Assembly: GCA_002691245.1 (NCBI GenBank)
Contig: NZHH01000024.1
Location: forward strand, 39,037 to 103,036
Length of the DNA stretch: 64,000 nt
Origin: Methylaequor sp002691245
GTDB lineage: Bacteria; Pseudomonadota; Alphaproteobacteria; Methylaequorales; Methylaequoraceae
Direction of reading: 5' to 3'
The notes under the pieces are model-generated. The model did not search any database. It was not told where the DNA came from and saw only the letters and a program-made list of their open reading frames with translations. This document shows, piece after piece, positions 50,755 to 60,758 of this stretch (the first letter of the stretch is position 1; each line of letters begins with the position of its first letter). The position numbers were made by a program, and so were the translations under genes.

Positions 50755-51937
50755 TATCTAAGGCCTTTCTCCAATATTCAGANGCAGCTGCAATCCCGCT
50801 ACCTGGTTTTACATTAATACCTGAATCAATCATTGCCATTTCAGCACCATTTATAAAGGCTGAGGCCTGTAGTTCATTTAAATCACCAAGATGACCTATT
50901 CTGAATACTTTTCCGGCTACTTCAGTTAACCCAGCACCAAGTGATAAATGATATTTACTAAAGGCTGTGGAAAGTACTTTTTTTGCATCTTTATCTTCAG
51001 GAACTACAATTGCCGATACTGTGTCAGAGTACCAATAACGGTCTTTGGCACAGAGTCTTAATTCCCAACCCTCTAATATTGCTTTTCTTACACCTTCAGC
51101 TATTCTATGATGTCTTTTGAAAACATTTTCAAGACCTTCCTCAAATATCATGTTACACGATTCTTTTAAGGCTCTGAGCATAGGAATTTGAGGGGTGTAG
51201 GGAAAGTATCCATCCTTGTTAGTTGCAATTTGATCTTCCCAAGAATAATAACATCTTTTAAGTTGGGCAGTTTTATGAGCCTGCAAAGCTTTTTGGCTTA
51301 CACACATAATTGCCATTCCAGATGGTAACATAAAACCCTTTTGAGATCCGGATATTGCGCAGTCTACTTTCCATTCATCCATTCTGAAATCAATTGAGGC
51401 AATTGAACTTACTCCATCAACAAATAATAACGCTGGATGATTGGCAGCATCCATCGCTTTTCTTATATCGCCAACGTTTGAGGTAACGCCTGTGGCTGTT
51501 TCATTTTGCGTCACACAAACAACTTTTATCTTGTGGTCAACATCATCTTTTAATGTTTTTTCTACTTCTTCAGGTGGAGTCCCTGTTCCCCATTCTCTTT
51601 CTACAATATCAACATCTAACCCAAGCCTTTTAAACATATCAGCCCACAAGTGACTAAATTGACCGTATCTATAAATCAAAACTTTTTCATTGGGTGACAT
51701 AGTGTTAATAATTGCTGACTCCCATGCTCCTGTTCCAGAACCGGGAAAGAGAAAAACCTGTCCATCGGTAGATTTAAATACTTTTTTTACATCCTTATAC
51801 AAAGGTATCGTCAATTCAGGAATTTCTGGATTTCTTTGATCCTCTGATGATATGTGCATAGCATTTAATATTCTTTCAGGTATATTTGTTGGACCTGGAA
51901 TTGCTATATGAAATCTTCCGGGATGTTTTCTATTCAT
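50711..51937 (-). CDS. sgaA: Serine-glyoxylate aminotransferase
   Basis: 408 aa class V PLP enzyme. FHIAIPGPTNIPERILNAM, RNPEIPELTIPLYKDVKKVF, FPGSGTGAWESAI, LFVDGVSSIASIDFRMDEWK and ISGSQKGFMLPSGMAIM with Lys200 as the PLP Schiff base. Converts serine plus glyoxylate into hydroxypyruvate and glycine; the hydroxypyruvate feeds the overlapping reductase-kinase fusion. A clear AAAGGAGAT precedes the ATG, so this is likely the first gene of a two-gene operon. Confidence 0.92.
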   Translation of the reverse strand: MNRKHPGRFHIAIPGPTNIPERILNAMHISSEDQRNPEIPELTIPLYKDVKKVFKSTDGQVFLFPGSGTGAWESAIINTMSPNEKVLIYRYGQFSHLWADMFKRLGLDVDIVEREWGTGTPPEEVEKTLKDDVDHKIKVVCVTQNETATGVTSNVGDIRKAMDAANHPALLFVDGVSSIASIDFRMDEWKVDCAISGSQKGFMLPSGMAIMCVSQKALQAHKTAQLKRCYYSWEDQIATNKDGYFPYTPQIPMLRALKESCNMIFEEGLENVFKRHHRIAEGVRKAILEGWELRLCAKDRYWYSDTVSAIVVPEDKDAKKVLSTAFSKYHLSLGAGLTEVAGKVFRIGHLGDLNELQASAFINGAEMAMIDSGINVKPGSGIAAXSEYWRKALDNDSKIQSIGNKEVA

Positions 51938-52009
51938 TTAATATCTCCTTTTTCTGTTTTTTAAATTATTAATCTGATAATGAACAAAAATCAAGTCTAT
52001 AAATTAAGA

Positions 52010-53014
52010 TTATTTATTTAGCCACTTAGCAACTTCCATGGAAAAATAAGAAAAGATCAAATCTGCTCCCGAACGTTTAATACAATTTAAGCTCTCTAAA
52101 ACACAGTCTCTTAAGTTAATTAATTTTCTTTCTGCTGCACTTTTAATTAGACAATATTCACCACTAACTTGAAAAGCTGCTACTGGAATTAAACAACTGT
52201 CTCTAACTTCTCTTATAATGTCTAAGTAATAGCCTGCTGGTTTAATCATAATTATATCTGCACCTTCATTTATATCCTCCAATGATTCCTTTAGAGCTTC
52301 TTTTCTATTTCTAAAATTTATTTGATATGAATGTTTTTTTGAATCTCCCAAATTAACTGAACTTCCAATGGCGTCACGAAAAGGAGTATAAAAATTTGAA
52401 CAAAACTTTGAACTGTATGAAAGTATTATTGTTTCTTTGAAACCTAATGATTCTAAGTTTTCTCTAATTGATTTTATTCGACCATCCATCATATCACTTG
52501 GAGCAATNATTTCACATCCTGATGATACCAGAGAAATTGACATTTTTGTAAGGGCCTCGACNGTTTTATCATTGTCAACCTCACCATAAGAATTNACCAC
52601 TCCATCGTGNCCTGTTGANGTGTAAGCATCAAGCGCTACATCNCANATAATAATAAGNTTGGGAAATTTCTTTGTTAATATTCTTAAACTTCTACAAATT
52701 AAGTTTTTTTCATTATAACTTTCTTCGGCTTTTGTNGNTTTTTTATTGTCTTTAACTTTNGGGAANATTGCAATAGCTTTAATTCCAANATCCACTATTT
52801 TTTCTAATTCAATACAAAGTTCCTTTATTGTAAATCTTTTTAAATCATAAAGATTTTTTGTNTTNGTNTTNTCATCATCTTCTTTCAAAAAAAAGGGCAT
52901 AACTAAATCATCTGTTGTTAGGNTNGTTTCTGAAACTAAATCCCTNANATNTTGTGATCTNCTTAACCTTCTNCCTCTGTGATAAGGAAANCCATTTCCT
53001 NGGATGTANTTCAT
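52010..53014 (-). CDS. hemB: Delta-aminolevulinic acid dehydratase HemB
   Basis: 334 aa. RDLVSEXXLTTDDLVMPFFL, DVALDAYXSTXHDGV, APSDMMDGRIKSI, SYSSKFCSNFYTPFRDA and IIMIKPAGYYLDIIREV, with the two active-site lysines near 205 and 255. The metal region has Asp/Ala instead of the zinc Cys triad, as in magnesium-type alphaproteobacterial HemB. Forms porphobilinogen for haem. Start directly abuts the preceding gene's stop. The N-terminal quarter has many Ns. Confidence 0.9.
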   Translation of the reverse strand: MXYIXGNXFPYHRXRRLXRSQXXRDLVSEXXLTTDDLVMPFFLKEDDXXXXTKNLYDLKRFTIKELCIELEKIVDXGIKAIAXFXKVKDNKKXTKAEESYNEKNLICRSLRILTKKFPXLIIXXDVALDAYXSTXHDGVXNSYGEVDNDKXVEALTKMSISLVSSGCEXIAPSDMMDGRIKSIRENLESLGFKETIILSYSSKFCSNFYTPFRDAIGSSVNLGDSKKHSYQINFRNRKEALKESLEDINEGADIIMIKPAGYYLDIIREVRDSCLIPVAAFQVSGEYCLIKSAAERKLINLRDCVLESLNCIKRSGADLIFSYFSMEVAKWLNK

Positions 53015-54292
53015 TTANACTTTATTGAGAGCTTGGTCAAGATCCTCAAGAATATCATCAATATGTTCAATACCAATTGAGAGTCTNACATAACCTGGTG
53101 TGACACCAGATGACAGTTGTTCATCGGCTGATAATTGAGAATGGGTAGTTGAGGCAGGGTGAATGGCTAATGATCGTGCATCACCAATATTAGCAACATG
53201 ATAGAATAATTTTAAATTATCTATAAACTTTTTTCCTGCTTCTTCTCCACCTTTTAATTCAAATCCTAACAAAGCACCTAATCCTCCAGACATATATTTG
53301 TTGGCTCTCTCTTTATGAACACCATCCATGAGATTGGGGTAGATTACTTTTTGTATTTTACTATTTTTAGATAGAAACTCCGATACACTATGAGCATTTT
53401 CGCAGTGTCTTTGCATCCTTAGAGGAAGAGTTTCTAAACCTTGTATGAAAGTGAAAGCATTAAATGGACTCATTGACGAACCATAGTCTCTGAGTAAAAT
53501 TACTCTTGCCCTTAAAATATATGCAATCGGCCCTAATGCTTTTGCTGCTTGAGACCAAACAGCTCCATGGTAACTTGGGTCAGGCGAATTAAGCATTGGA
53601 AACCTATCACCTGCAGCTTCCCAGTCAAAATTACCACCATCAACAATCAAACCTCCAATTGAGAGTCCATGCCCACCAATATATTTTGTTGTCGAATACA
53701 CAACAATATTTGCTCCATGAGAAATAGGTTTGCAAATATACGGAGCTGCGGTGTTATCCATTATGAGTGGTACCTTATTCTTTTTACCAATTTGTGCAAC
53801 TTCACTAATAGGGAAAACATTAAGTTTTGGGTTGGGAAGAGTTTCAGCATAAATACACCTTGTTTTATCGTCAATCGCATTTTCAAATTGTTCTGGTTTT
53901 GTCGGATCGACAAATCTGCATTCAATGCCAATTTCTTTCAAAGTATTTGAAAATAGATTCCATGTTCCACCGTATAGATCAGTAGAACTTATAAAATTAT
54001 CTCCAGAATGACAAATATTTTGTATAGAGAAGGCTGATGCTGCCTGCCCCGAACTTACAGCCATTGCAGCTGCACCTCCATCAAGTTTTGTTATTCTCTC
54101 CTCTAAAACTGCACACGTTGGGTTCATTATCCTTGTGTAAATATTTCCCAGTTCCTGCAAAGAAAATAACTTTGCGGCATGTTCTGTGTTGTTGAATTGG
54201 TATGATGTGGTTTGATATATTGGAACTGCAACAGATGTTGTTGTTTCATCTCTTCGATGCCCAGCATGTAAAACTATGGTTTCTTCTTTCAT
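53015..54292 (-). CDS. metY: O-acetylhomoserine sulfhydrylase (MetY-type, Cys/Met metabolism PLP enzyme)
   Basis: 425 aa. TTSVAVPIYQTTSYQFNNTE, YTRIMNPTCAVLEERI, AVSSGQAASAFSIQNI, VVYSTTKYIGGHGLSIGG (PLP Lys near 200) and HVANIGDARSLAIHPASTTH, SQLSADEQLSSGVTPG are O-acetylhomoserine aminocarboxypropyltransferase signatures. Makes homocysteine from O-acetylhomoserine and sulfide. Divergent from bioF with a 41-bp gap and no room for a riboswitch. One N near its end. Confidence 0.9.
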   Translation of the reverse strand: MKEETIVLHAGHRRDETTTSVAVPIYQTTSYQFNNTEHAAKLFSLQELGNIYTRIMNPTCAVLEERITKLDGGAAAMAVSSGQAASAFSIQNICHSGDNFISSTDLYGGTWNLFSNTLKEIGIECRFVDPTKPEQFENAIDDKTRCIYAETLPNPKLNVFPISEVAQIGKKNKVPLIMDNTAAPYICKPISHGANIVVYSTTKYIGGHGLSIGGLIVDGGNFDWEAAGDRFPMLNSPDPSYHGAVWSQAAKALGPIAYILRARVILLRDYGSSMSPFNAFTFIQGLETLPLRMQRHCENAHSVSEFLSKNSKIQKVIYPNLMDGVHKERANKYMSGGLGALLGFELKGGEEAGKKFIDNLKLFYHVANIGDARSLAIHPASTTHSQLSADEQLSSGVTPGYXRLSIGIEHIDDILEDLDQALNKX

Positions 54293-54333
54293 GTATACTC
54301 TTTAATGGTTATGTTATAATAGTATAATAAACC

Positions 54334-55512
54334 GTGACAAAATTTATTTCAAATAATAAAAATCTATTTCGAGAGTTAGAAAATTTTGATCATAGCAAAA
54401 AAGATTCTTATGATACAGAGGGTCGTATCATATATAAGGGTAGATCCCTAGTTAATCTTGCAAGTAATGATTATTTAGGGTTATCCAAAGATAACGAAGT
54501 TATAAATACATCACTAAGTTGGCTCAAAAAATATGGAACAAGTTTGTCCTCATCAAGATTAATAACTGGAAATTTAAATAAGATCTCTATAATAGAGAAG
54601 CTAATAAGCAAAAATATAAAGCATGAAAAATCTATAATTGTTGGCAATGGTTTTTTATTAAACTCTACCTTAATTCCTGCATTGACAGGAAATAATCTTG
54701 GAAGCAGAAAAAAATGTTATATTTTTTCTGATAAATACAATCATGCTAGTATTAATTTTGGATGTATTTTTTCTAGACAAAAATTGTTTAGATATAGGCA
54801 TTTGGATTATAATCATCTTGAAAGTTTATTAAAAAAAGTACCAATTGACTCAAGAAAAATTATAATTTCAGAAACCTTATTTAGTATGGATGGTGATTTT
54901 TTGGATGTTAAAATTGCAAGGTTTTTATCAAAAAAATATAATGCTTTACTCTACTTGGATGAAGCTCACGCTTTTGGCGTATTTGGTGAAAATGGTTCTG
55001 GTTTATCTGGAGGAACAATTAGGTCAGAGAATGAAATAGTTGTTGGAACATTTAGNAAAGCTATGGGGAGTTATGGATCGTTTGTTTCTTGTTCAAATTA
55101 CTTTCATAAAATTATAGTAAATTATTGTAGTGGTTTGATATATTCAACTGTTTTACCGCCTTCAAATTTGGGTTCTATATATGCAGCAGTAAAAAAAAAT
55201 CCTAAAGTTAAAAACTTAAGAAAGAAAATTAAAAATAATTTTGAATACGTTTTAAAAAACTTGAAAACTTTATCATTTAATACTTCAAGTTCGAATTCTC
55301 ATATAATACCTATCGTACTTAATAACTCTTTTAAGTGTCAGAATTTAGTAAAATATTTGTTTAAAAATGGTTTTTTTGTTAAATATGTCAGACCCCCAAC
55401 AGTACCTATTAATCAAGAAAGGATAAGGTTGTCAATAACTTCAACTTTAAAAAAAAGCACACTTGAAAAATTTATTAATATCTTGCTAACTTTTAAAAGA
55501 AATGAAATATAA
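54334..55512 (+). CDS. bioF: 8-amino-7-oxononanoate synthase BioF
   Basis: 392 aa, start GTG. LVNLASNDYLGLSKDNEVI, GTSLSSSRLITGN, ISETLFSMDGDFLDV, LYLDEAHAFGVFGENGSG and VVGTFXKAMGSYGSF with the PLP Lys near 242. Condenses pimeloyl thioester with alanine. First gene of a biotin operon; overlaps the next gene by 11 bp. Confidence 0.92.
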   Translation: MTKFISNNKNLFRELENFDHSKKDSYDTEGRIIYKGRSLVNLASNDYLGLSKDNEVINTSLSWLKKYGTSLSSSRLITGNLNKISIIEKLISKNIKHEKSIIVGNGFLLNSTLIPALTGNNLGSRKKCYIFSDKYNHASINFGCIFSRQKLFRYRHLDYNHLESLLKKVPIDSRKIIISETLFSMDGDFLDVKIARFLSKKYNALLYLDEAHAFGVFGENGSGLSGGTIRSENEIVVGTFXKAMGSYGSFVSCSNYFHKIIVNYCSGLIYSTVLPPSNLGSIYAAVKKNPKVKNLRKKIKNNFEYVLKNLKTLSFNTSSSNSHIIPIVLNNSFKCQNLVKYLFKNGFFVKYVRPPTVPINQERIRLSITSTLKKSTLEKFINILLTFKRNEI

Positions 55513-56164
55513 TTTTTACTTTGTTCACGGTTGGTCTTTTGAGCAATCATTTTGGGATCCAGTTAAAAAAATGATCAAAGAGAACAATTTGTCAAAAAAT
55601 TTAATTAGTGTTGACCTTCACTATTTCTCAAAGAATGTTGAAAATTACTACAATTTTACATCTGAGAAAAAAAATATTTTTATAGTTCATTCATATGGAC
55701 TTAATTGGTTTCTAAAAAAAAAAATAAGATGCAAAGCCTTGATAAACTTTTTTGGTTCGCCCGACTTTATTAACCTTCAATTAAATCCTTTAAAAGCAAC
55801 CATGAAAATAGATAGAATGATTGAAACCATTGATTTGAAACCAGAAGATGTGATTAAAAAATTTTATAAACTTTGTAATATTAGTTATGAAAAAAAAAAA
55901 ATATTCAATATAAAAAACCTAAAAAAATCATTGATAGATTTAAGATCTGAAAACCTTTTGACTCCGTTTCTTAATTCAAAAAACAAAGTTTTATCAATCT
56001 ATTCTCTAAATGACAAAGTATTTTGTTTTAAGAAAGAGAAAGTATTAAAGTTTAAAAACGAAAATCATCAGGTTAAAATTTTCAAAAATTATGATCATGG
56101 CTTCCCTCTAAATAACCCAAGTGTTTGTTTTAAAATTATTAAGAAATTTATAAGTGAAATTTAA
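55502..56164 (+). CDS. bioG: Pimeloyl-ACP methyl ester esterase (BioG/BioH-like)
   Basis: 220 aa alpha/beta hydrolase. NFYFVHGWSFEQSFWDPVKK is the oxyanion-hole segment and IFIVHSYGLNWFL contains the nucleophile elbow H-S-Y-G; a C-terminal YDHGFPLN gives the catalytic His and SIYSLNDKVF the Asp. Its place between bioF and bioC implies it hydrolyses the methyl ester of pimeloyl-ACP. Identity as BioG rather than BioH is tentative. Ends on the bioC ATG. Confidence 0.7.
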   Translation: MKYNFYFVHGWSFEQSFWDPVKKMIKENNLSKNLISVDLHYFSKNVENYYNFTSEKKNIFIVHSYGLNWFLKKKIRCKALINFFGSPDFINLQLNPLKATMKIDRMIETIDLKPEDVIKKFYKLCNISYEKKKIFNIKNLKKSLIDLRSENLLTPFLNSKNKVLSIYSLNDKVFCFKKEKVLKFKNENHQVKIFKNYDHGFPLNNPSVCFKIIKKFISEI

Positions 56165-56913
56165 TGAAGTTATTCAAAAAGCAAGTTGAATTATCATTTG
56201 ATAAAAGTTCAAAAATTTATGACAATCATAATGCTCTGCAAAAAGAAGTGTCAGAAAAGCTATTAAATCTTTTTTTTGATTTAAAAGAAAATAAAAGAGA
56301 TGATTTATTTCTTCTTGATCTGGGTTGTGGAACAGGTGAAACAAGTAAAAAATTATTAGAAAAAATTAAAATTAAAAAAATTCATATGGTAGATATATCA
56401 AAAAAAATGTTACAAGTTTCCAAAAAAAAAATTAGCCATGATAATATTTATTTTTATCAAAAAGACTTTGATAATTTCAATGATTTTAAAAAGTATAATA
56501 TAATAATGTCTAATATGTCAGTTCATTGGTCTAAAAATTTTTTTCATTTGATAAAGAAAATTTTAAATTCGATAAAAAAAGATACAATCATACTTTTATC
56601 GCTACCTAACTCCAAAAGTTTTAGTGATCTAAAAAAAAAACATAGAAAATTATTAAATGATTTTCCCAATATTAGTAAATTTGAAAAAGAATTTGAATCT
56701 AAAAAGTTTTATTTTAAGCATAAAGAAATTGAACACTATCAAAGCTTTAAAAACATTTTAGATTTTTTAAAAAATTTAAAAAAAACAGGAACACACGTAA
56801 ATTCTGCAAGTAAAACTAAACAAAAAGACCTTTTTAAGTTAAGAGTAGATTCAGATAATATTATAGTAAACTTCAAAATTAGTTACTTACTTTTTAAGAA
56901 AATAGAAAAATAA
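56164..56913 (+). CDS. bioC: Malonyl-ACP O-methyltransferase BioC
   Basis: 249 aa SAM-dependent methyltransferase. LFLLDLGCGTGETSKKLLEK is SAM motif I, IHMVDISKKMLQVSKKKI motif II and YNIIMSNMSVHWSKNFF the BioC-type post-motif (NMSVHW). Methylates malonyl-ACP to start pimelate synthesis. Shares one base with each neighbour at start and end, so tightly coupled. Confidence 0.88.
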   Translation: MKLFKKQVELSFDKSSKIYDNHNALQKEVSEKLLNLFFDLKENKRDDLFLLDLGCGTGETSKKLLEKIKIKKIHMVDISKKMLQVSKKKISHDNIYFYQKDFDNFNDFKKYNIIMSNMSVHWSKNFFHLIKKILNSIKKDTIILLSLPNSKSFSDLKKKHRKLLNDFPNISKFEKEFESKKFYFKHKEIEHYQSFKNILDFLKNLKKTGTHVNSASKTKQKDLFKLRVDSDNIIVNFKISYLLFKKIEK

Positions 56914-57554
56914 TGCATGAAGGTTTTTTTATCACTGGTACAGACACTAATGTTGGTAAGACAATAGTCTCTGCTATTTTGGTAAACAAATTAGATGCCG
57001 TATATCATAAGCCAATTCAATGCGGGTTAAATAAAAATGGAATGAAAGACTCAGACATCATATTCGAAATATGTAAAAAAAAGACCATAATCAAAGAAAC
57101 TTATTTTTTCAAGAAACCATTGAGTCCTAATATTGCCTCGGTGGATGAAAATGTAATAATAGACATTAAAAAATTAAAACAAATACAAAAAGTTAAAACT
57201 GATAAGAAAATAATAGTTGAAGGTGCGGGCGGATTACATGTGCCAATTAATAAGAATTTGTATTTGTACGATTTTGCAAATATTTTTAAACTTCCAGTTA
57301 TTTTGGTTTGTAGAACTGGGTTGGGTACAATAAATCACACTCTTTTGTCAATTAAATGTATCAAAGAAAAAAATATTAACTTGTTTGGTCTTGTATTTGT
57401 AGGTGAAGAGGAACCCGAGACTATTGAAACAATTTTATATCATGGTAAAAAAATTTATGGAAAAGGGCTGAAGATCCTAGCACGGATACCTATAAAAAAA
57501 ACAATCAATAAAGTTGTAATTGATAATTTAAAAAAACTTTTCATCAATATATGA
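56913..57554 (+). CDS. bioD: Dethiobiotin synthetase BioD
   Basis: 213 aa P-loop enzyme. FFITGTDTNVGKTIVSAIL contains the Walker A; HKPIQCGLNK and IIVEGAGGLHVPINKNLYLY, and ILVCRTGLGTINHTLLS are BioD motifs. Forms the ureido ring of dethiobiotin from DAPA and CO2. Overlaps bioA by 4 bp. Confidence 0.92.
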   Translation: MHEGFFITGTDTNVGKTIVSAILVNKLDAVYHKPIQCGLNKNGMKDSDIIFEICKKKTIIKETYFFKKPLSPNIASVDENVIIDIKKLKQIQKVKTDKKIIVEGAGGLHVPINKNLYLYDFANIFKLPVILVCRTGLGTINHTLLSIKCIKEKNINLFGLVFVGEEEPETIETILYHGKKIYGKGLKILARIPIKKTINKVVIDNLKKLFINI

Positions 57555-58855
57555 AAATGAAAAAAAATATAATTAATAAAGACAAAAAATATTTATGGCA
57601 TCCCTTTACACAAATTCAGGGTTCTAATGACCCAATAATCATTGAGAATGCTAAAGGTGAAAAACTATATGATATTGATGGAAATGAATATTTAGATCTC
57701 ATATCTTCTTGGTGGATAAATACTCATGGTCATTGTAGAAAAGAAATAATTGAATCTGTATTTAATCAATCAAAAAAATTAGAACAAGTTCTTTTTGCTG
57801 GTTTTACTCATCAACCAGCAGTTGATTTAGCAGAAAAATTAGTAAACTTTTTACCTAAAAGCTTATCAAGAGTATTTTATTCTGATAACGGATCCACTGC
57901 CGTTGAAATAGCAATGAAGGTTGCAGTTCAATATTGGTATAACAAAGGAAAAAAGAAAAACAAATTTGTAGCTTTTAGAGGAGGTTATCACGGAGATACT
58001 TTCGGTGCCATGTCAGTTGGTCAAACCTCTGGTTTCTATGAACCTTTTAGAGAGATTTTAAATCCAGTTGATTTCATAAATTTTCCAGAAGACTGGCGAG
58101 GAAATAATGAATTAAAAAAAAATGAAAATGAGGCTTTATTACAAATCTCAAAATTACTAAAAAAAGAAAAAAATGAGATTGCAGCCGTAATAATGGAGCC
58201 CTTAATTCAAGGTGCAGGTGGAATGAGAATATGTAGAAAAGAATTTTTATCAAAATTTGTAAAAATATGCAGAGAATCCGGAATAATTGTAATTTTTGAT
58301 GAAGTAATGACAGGCTTTGGAAGGACTGGAAAAATGTTTGCTTGTAATCATCTTGATATTTACCCTGATATAATTTGTCTTGCAAAATCTCTTACTGGAG
58401 GTTTTATACCTTTAGCAGCTACGATTTTTGATGAAAATATTCATAAAGAATTTGTTGATGCAAATTTCGAGAAAACTTTCTTACATGGTCATACTTTTTC
58501 TGCAAACCCTGTAGCATGTTCGGCAGCATTAAGTTCGCTAGAACTATTTCAAAAAGATAATACTTTTGAAAAAATCAAAAAAATCTCGGATATACATCAA
58601 AATTATCTTGATGAACTTTCTACAAAAAAAAATATAAGCAAAGTTAGAATGTTAGGAACTATTGCTGCCTTTGATTATAATGGTATATCAAGTAAGTATG
58701 GTTCAGAGGAAAGTAGATCTTTAAAAAACACATTCATGAAGCACGGACTACTTCTTAGGCCATTAGGTAATACAATCTATCTCATGCCTCCTTTTTGTAT
58801 TTCTCCTCAAAATTTAGTAAGTTCATATGAAAAATTAATTGAAATTTTGCAGTAA
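57551..58855 (+). CDS. bioA: Adenosylmethionine-8-amino-7-oxononanoate aminotransferase BioA
   Basis: 434 aa class III aminotransferase. YLWHPFTQIQ, YLDLISSWWINTHGHCRKE, RVFYSDNGSTAVEIAMKVAV, FRGGYHGDTFGAMSVG, VIFDEVMTGFGRTGKMFACN and CLAKSLTGGFIPLAATIF with the PLP Lys near 279. Uses SAM as amino donor. Last gene of the operon; bioB is not in the window. Confidence 0.93.
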   Translation: MKMKKNIINKDKKYLWHPFTQIQGSNDPIIIENAKGEKLYDIDGNEYLDLISSWWINTHGHCRKEIIESVFNQSKKLEQVLFAGFTHQPAVDLAEKLVNFLPKSLSRVFYSDNGSTAVEIAMKVAVQYWYNKGKKKNKFVAFRGGYHGDTFGAMSVGQTSGFYEPFREILNPVDFINFPEDWRGNNELKKNENEALLQISKLLKKEKNEIAAVIMEPLIQGAGGMRICRKEFLSKFVKICRESGIIVIFDEVMTGFGRTGKMFACNHLDIYPDIICLAKSLTGGFIPLAATIFDENIHKEFVDANFEKTFLHGHTFSANPVACSAALSSLELFQKDNTFEKIKKISDIHQNYLDELSTKKNISKVRMLGTIAAFDYNGISSKYGSEESRSLKNTFMKHGLLLRPLGNTIYLMPPFCISPQNLVSSYEKLIEILQ

Positions 58856-58880
58856 TTATTTTTTAGTTTAAACTCAAATA

Positions 58881-60302
58881 ATGTTTGATAATTTAGATTA
58901 TAAGATTGAGTCATTATTAAAGCCAACCTCAGACTTAATCACAAATATTATATTTGGTAGCTTCACCTTTTTTGAAACTCAAGTTCCTTACATTGTTTTG
59001 TGGTTAGTATTTGCTAGCTTATACTTTTCCTTCTATTTTAATTTTGTCAATATTATATATTTCAAAAGAGCTTTAAAAGTTGCCTTTGGAAAATACGATG
59101 ATCCGAATCATCCTGGAGAAATAACACATTTTCAATCATTCACTGCAGCAATGTCTGGTACAATAGGTCTCGGAAATATTGCTGGTGTTGCCGTGGCAAT
59201 ATCTATTGGTGGACCAGGAGCAATGTTGTGGATGATAATTACAGCTTTTTTTGGTATGACACTAAAATTTGTTGAGGTAAGCCTAGGACATAAATATAGA
59301 GTTATCCATAAAGATGGAACTGTTTCTGGAGGTGCAATCAGATATCTTTCAGATGGCTTGGGAAATCTTGGTTATGTCAAAACTGGAAAGTTTCTAGCAG
59401 TTTTTTTTGCTATTTGTTGTATTGGTGGATCTTTCGGTGGGGGTAATATGTTTCAGGCAAATCAAGCATTTCAACAAATTGTTGAAGCAACCGGCTCACA
59501 AGATAGTCCTTTTTATGATAAAGGATGGTTAGGGGGGCTAATTTTTGCTTTGATAGTTGGCTTTATCATTATTGGTGGAATAAAATCAATAGGAAGAGTG
59601 ACAGAAAAGTTAGTACCTTTTATGGCATTTGTTTATGTGATTTCTTGCTTATATATAATTTTCTCTAATATAAATTTACTTCCAGAATCTTTGGCTAGGA
59701 TTTTTGAAAACGCTTTTAGTATTGATGCGTCAGTAGGAGGGCTGATCGGATCATTGATAGCCGGTGTCAAACGAGCTGTTTTTTCAAATGAATCTGGGAT
59801 AGGTTCTGCTCCTATAGCTTATGCTCCAGCAAAGAGTGATAATCACTTAAACACTGGTTTTATGTCGTTATTATCTCCTGTGGTAGATACTATAATTGTT
59901 TGTTCTATGACAGCTCTTGTGATAATTATAACCGGCGTTTATGAAAACAACACCGGAATTCAAGGGGTTGAATTAACTTCGAGAGCATTTGAATCAGTTT
60001 TCAGTTGGTTCCCAATGATACTAGCTGTAGCTATAACTTTATTTGCAATTTCTACTCTTATTACTTGGTCATATTATGGTTTAAGATGTTGGACTTATTT
60101 GTTTGTGATAGGAAACTTTAGCAAATATTCTTTTAAATTTATTTTCTTAAGTTTCACCATTGTGGGTTCATCAATGAACTTAGAGAGTGTTATTAACTTT
60201 TCAGATTCCATGATTTTTGCTATGTCAGTCCCAAATATAATTGGATTATATTTTTTATCATCTGAACTTAAGAAAGATATTAAAAAAATGGAGAATAGTT
60301 AA
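58881..60302 (+). CDS. Alanine/glycine:cation symporter (AGCS family)
   Basis: 473 aa, about eleven transmembrane helices. ITHFQSFTAAMSGTIGLGNI, GVAVAISIGGPGAMLWMIIT, GIKSIGRVTEKLVPFMA, GVKRAVFSNESGIGSAPIAY and FAISTLITWSYYGLRCWTYL are AGCS signatures. Sodium-driven uptake of alanine or glycine. Placed beside rpiB and glyA, possibly providing glycine for serine metabolism. Confidence 0.92.
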   Translation: MFDNLDYKIESLLKPTSDLITNIIFGSFTFFETQVPYIVLWLVFASLYFSFYFNFVNIIYFKRALKVAFGKYDDPNHPGEITHFQSFTAAMSGTIGLGNIAGVAVAISIGGPGAMLWMIITAFFGMTLKFVEVSLGHKYRVIHKDGTVSGGAIRYLSDGLGNLGYVKTGKFLAVFFAICCIGGSFGGGNMFQANQAFQQIVEATGSQDSPFYDKGWLGGLIFALIVGFIIIGGIKSIGRVTEKLVPFMAFVYVISCLYIIFSNINLLPESLARIFENAFSIDASVGGLIGSLIAGVKRAVFSNESGIGSAPIAYAPAKSDNHLNTGFMSLLSPVVDTIIVCSMTALVIIITGVYENNTGIQGVELTSRAFESVFSWFPMILAVAITLFAISTLITWSYYGLRCWTYLFVIGNFSKYSFKFIFLSFTIVGSSMNLESVINFSDSMIFAMSVPNIIGLYFLSSELKKDIKKMENS

Positions 60303-60304
60303 AA

Positions 60305-60739
60305 GTGGGGGAGATACTAATAGCATCTGATCATGCAGGATTTGAGCTAAAAAAGAATTTAATCATGAATTCTAAAATTAACAAAGTATTTAAAGATTTG
60401 GGTGCATTCTCAAGCAATTCTGTTGATTACCCTGATTATGCAAATAAATTATCCCTTTTAATTCACAATAAAAAATTTGAAAAGGGTGTGTTAATTTGTG
60501 GTTCTGGAATAGGGATGTCAATGGTTGCAAATAGATACAGTCAAGTTAGGGCAGCATTGTGTATGAATTCTGAGATGTCCAAGCTTGCAAGGCAACACAA
60601 TAATGCAAACATATTAGTTTTAGGTTCAAGGTTGATTTCTTTAGAAGATGCTATTAAATGTTTATTAACATTTATAAATACAAATTATGAAGGTGGACGT
60701 CATCAGGCTAGACTTGATAAATTTAATTTAGTAAGATAA
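60305..60739 (+). CDS. rpiB: Ribose 5-phosphate isomerase B
   Basis: 144 aa, start GTG 2 bp after the symporter stop. ILIASDHAGFELKKNLI, SVDYPDYANKL, GVLICGSGIGMSMVANRYS and RQHNNANILVLGSRLIS are RpiB motifs. Interconverts ribose and ribulose 5-phosphate. rpiB-glyA-nrdR adjacency is common in alphaproteobacteria. Confidence 0.93.
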   Translation: MGEILIASDHAGFELKKNLIMNSKINKVFKDLGAFSSNSVDYPDYANKLSLLIHNKKFEKGVLICGSGIGMSMVANRYSQVRAALCMNSEMSKLARQHNNANILVLGSRLISLEDAIKCLLTFINTNYEGGRHQARLDKFNLVR

Positions 60740-60758
60740 TAATTTAATTGGAGACAAA

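Noticed and set aside
54293..54333. SAM-II type riboswitch before metY
   Set aside because: Only 41 bp separate the divergent genes, with no pseudoknot-like sequence seen.
58074..58385. 103-aa minus-strand frame inside bioA
   Set aside because: Antisense to well-conserved BioA motifs.
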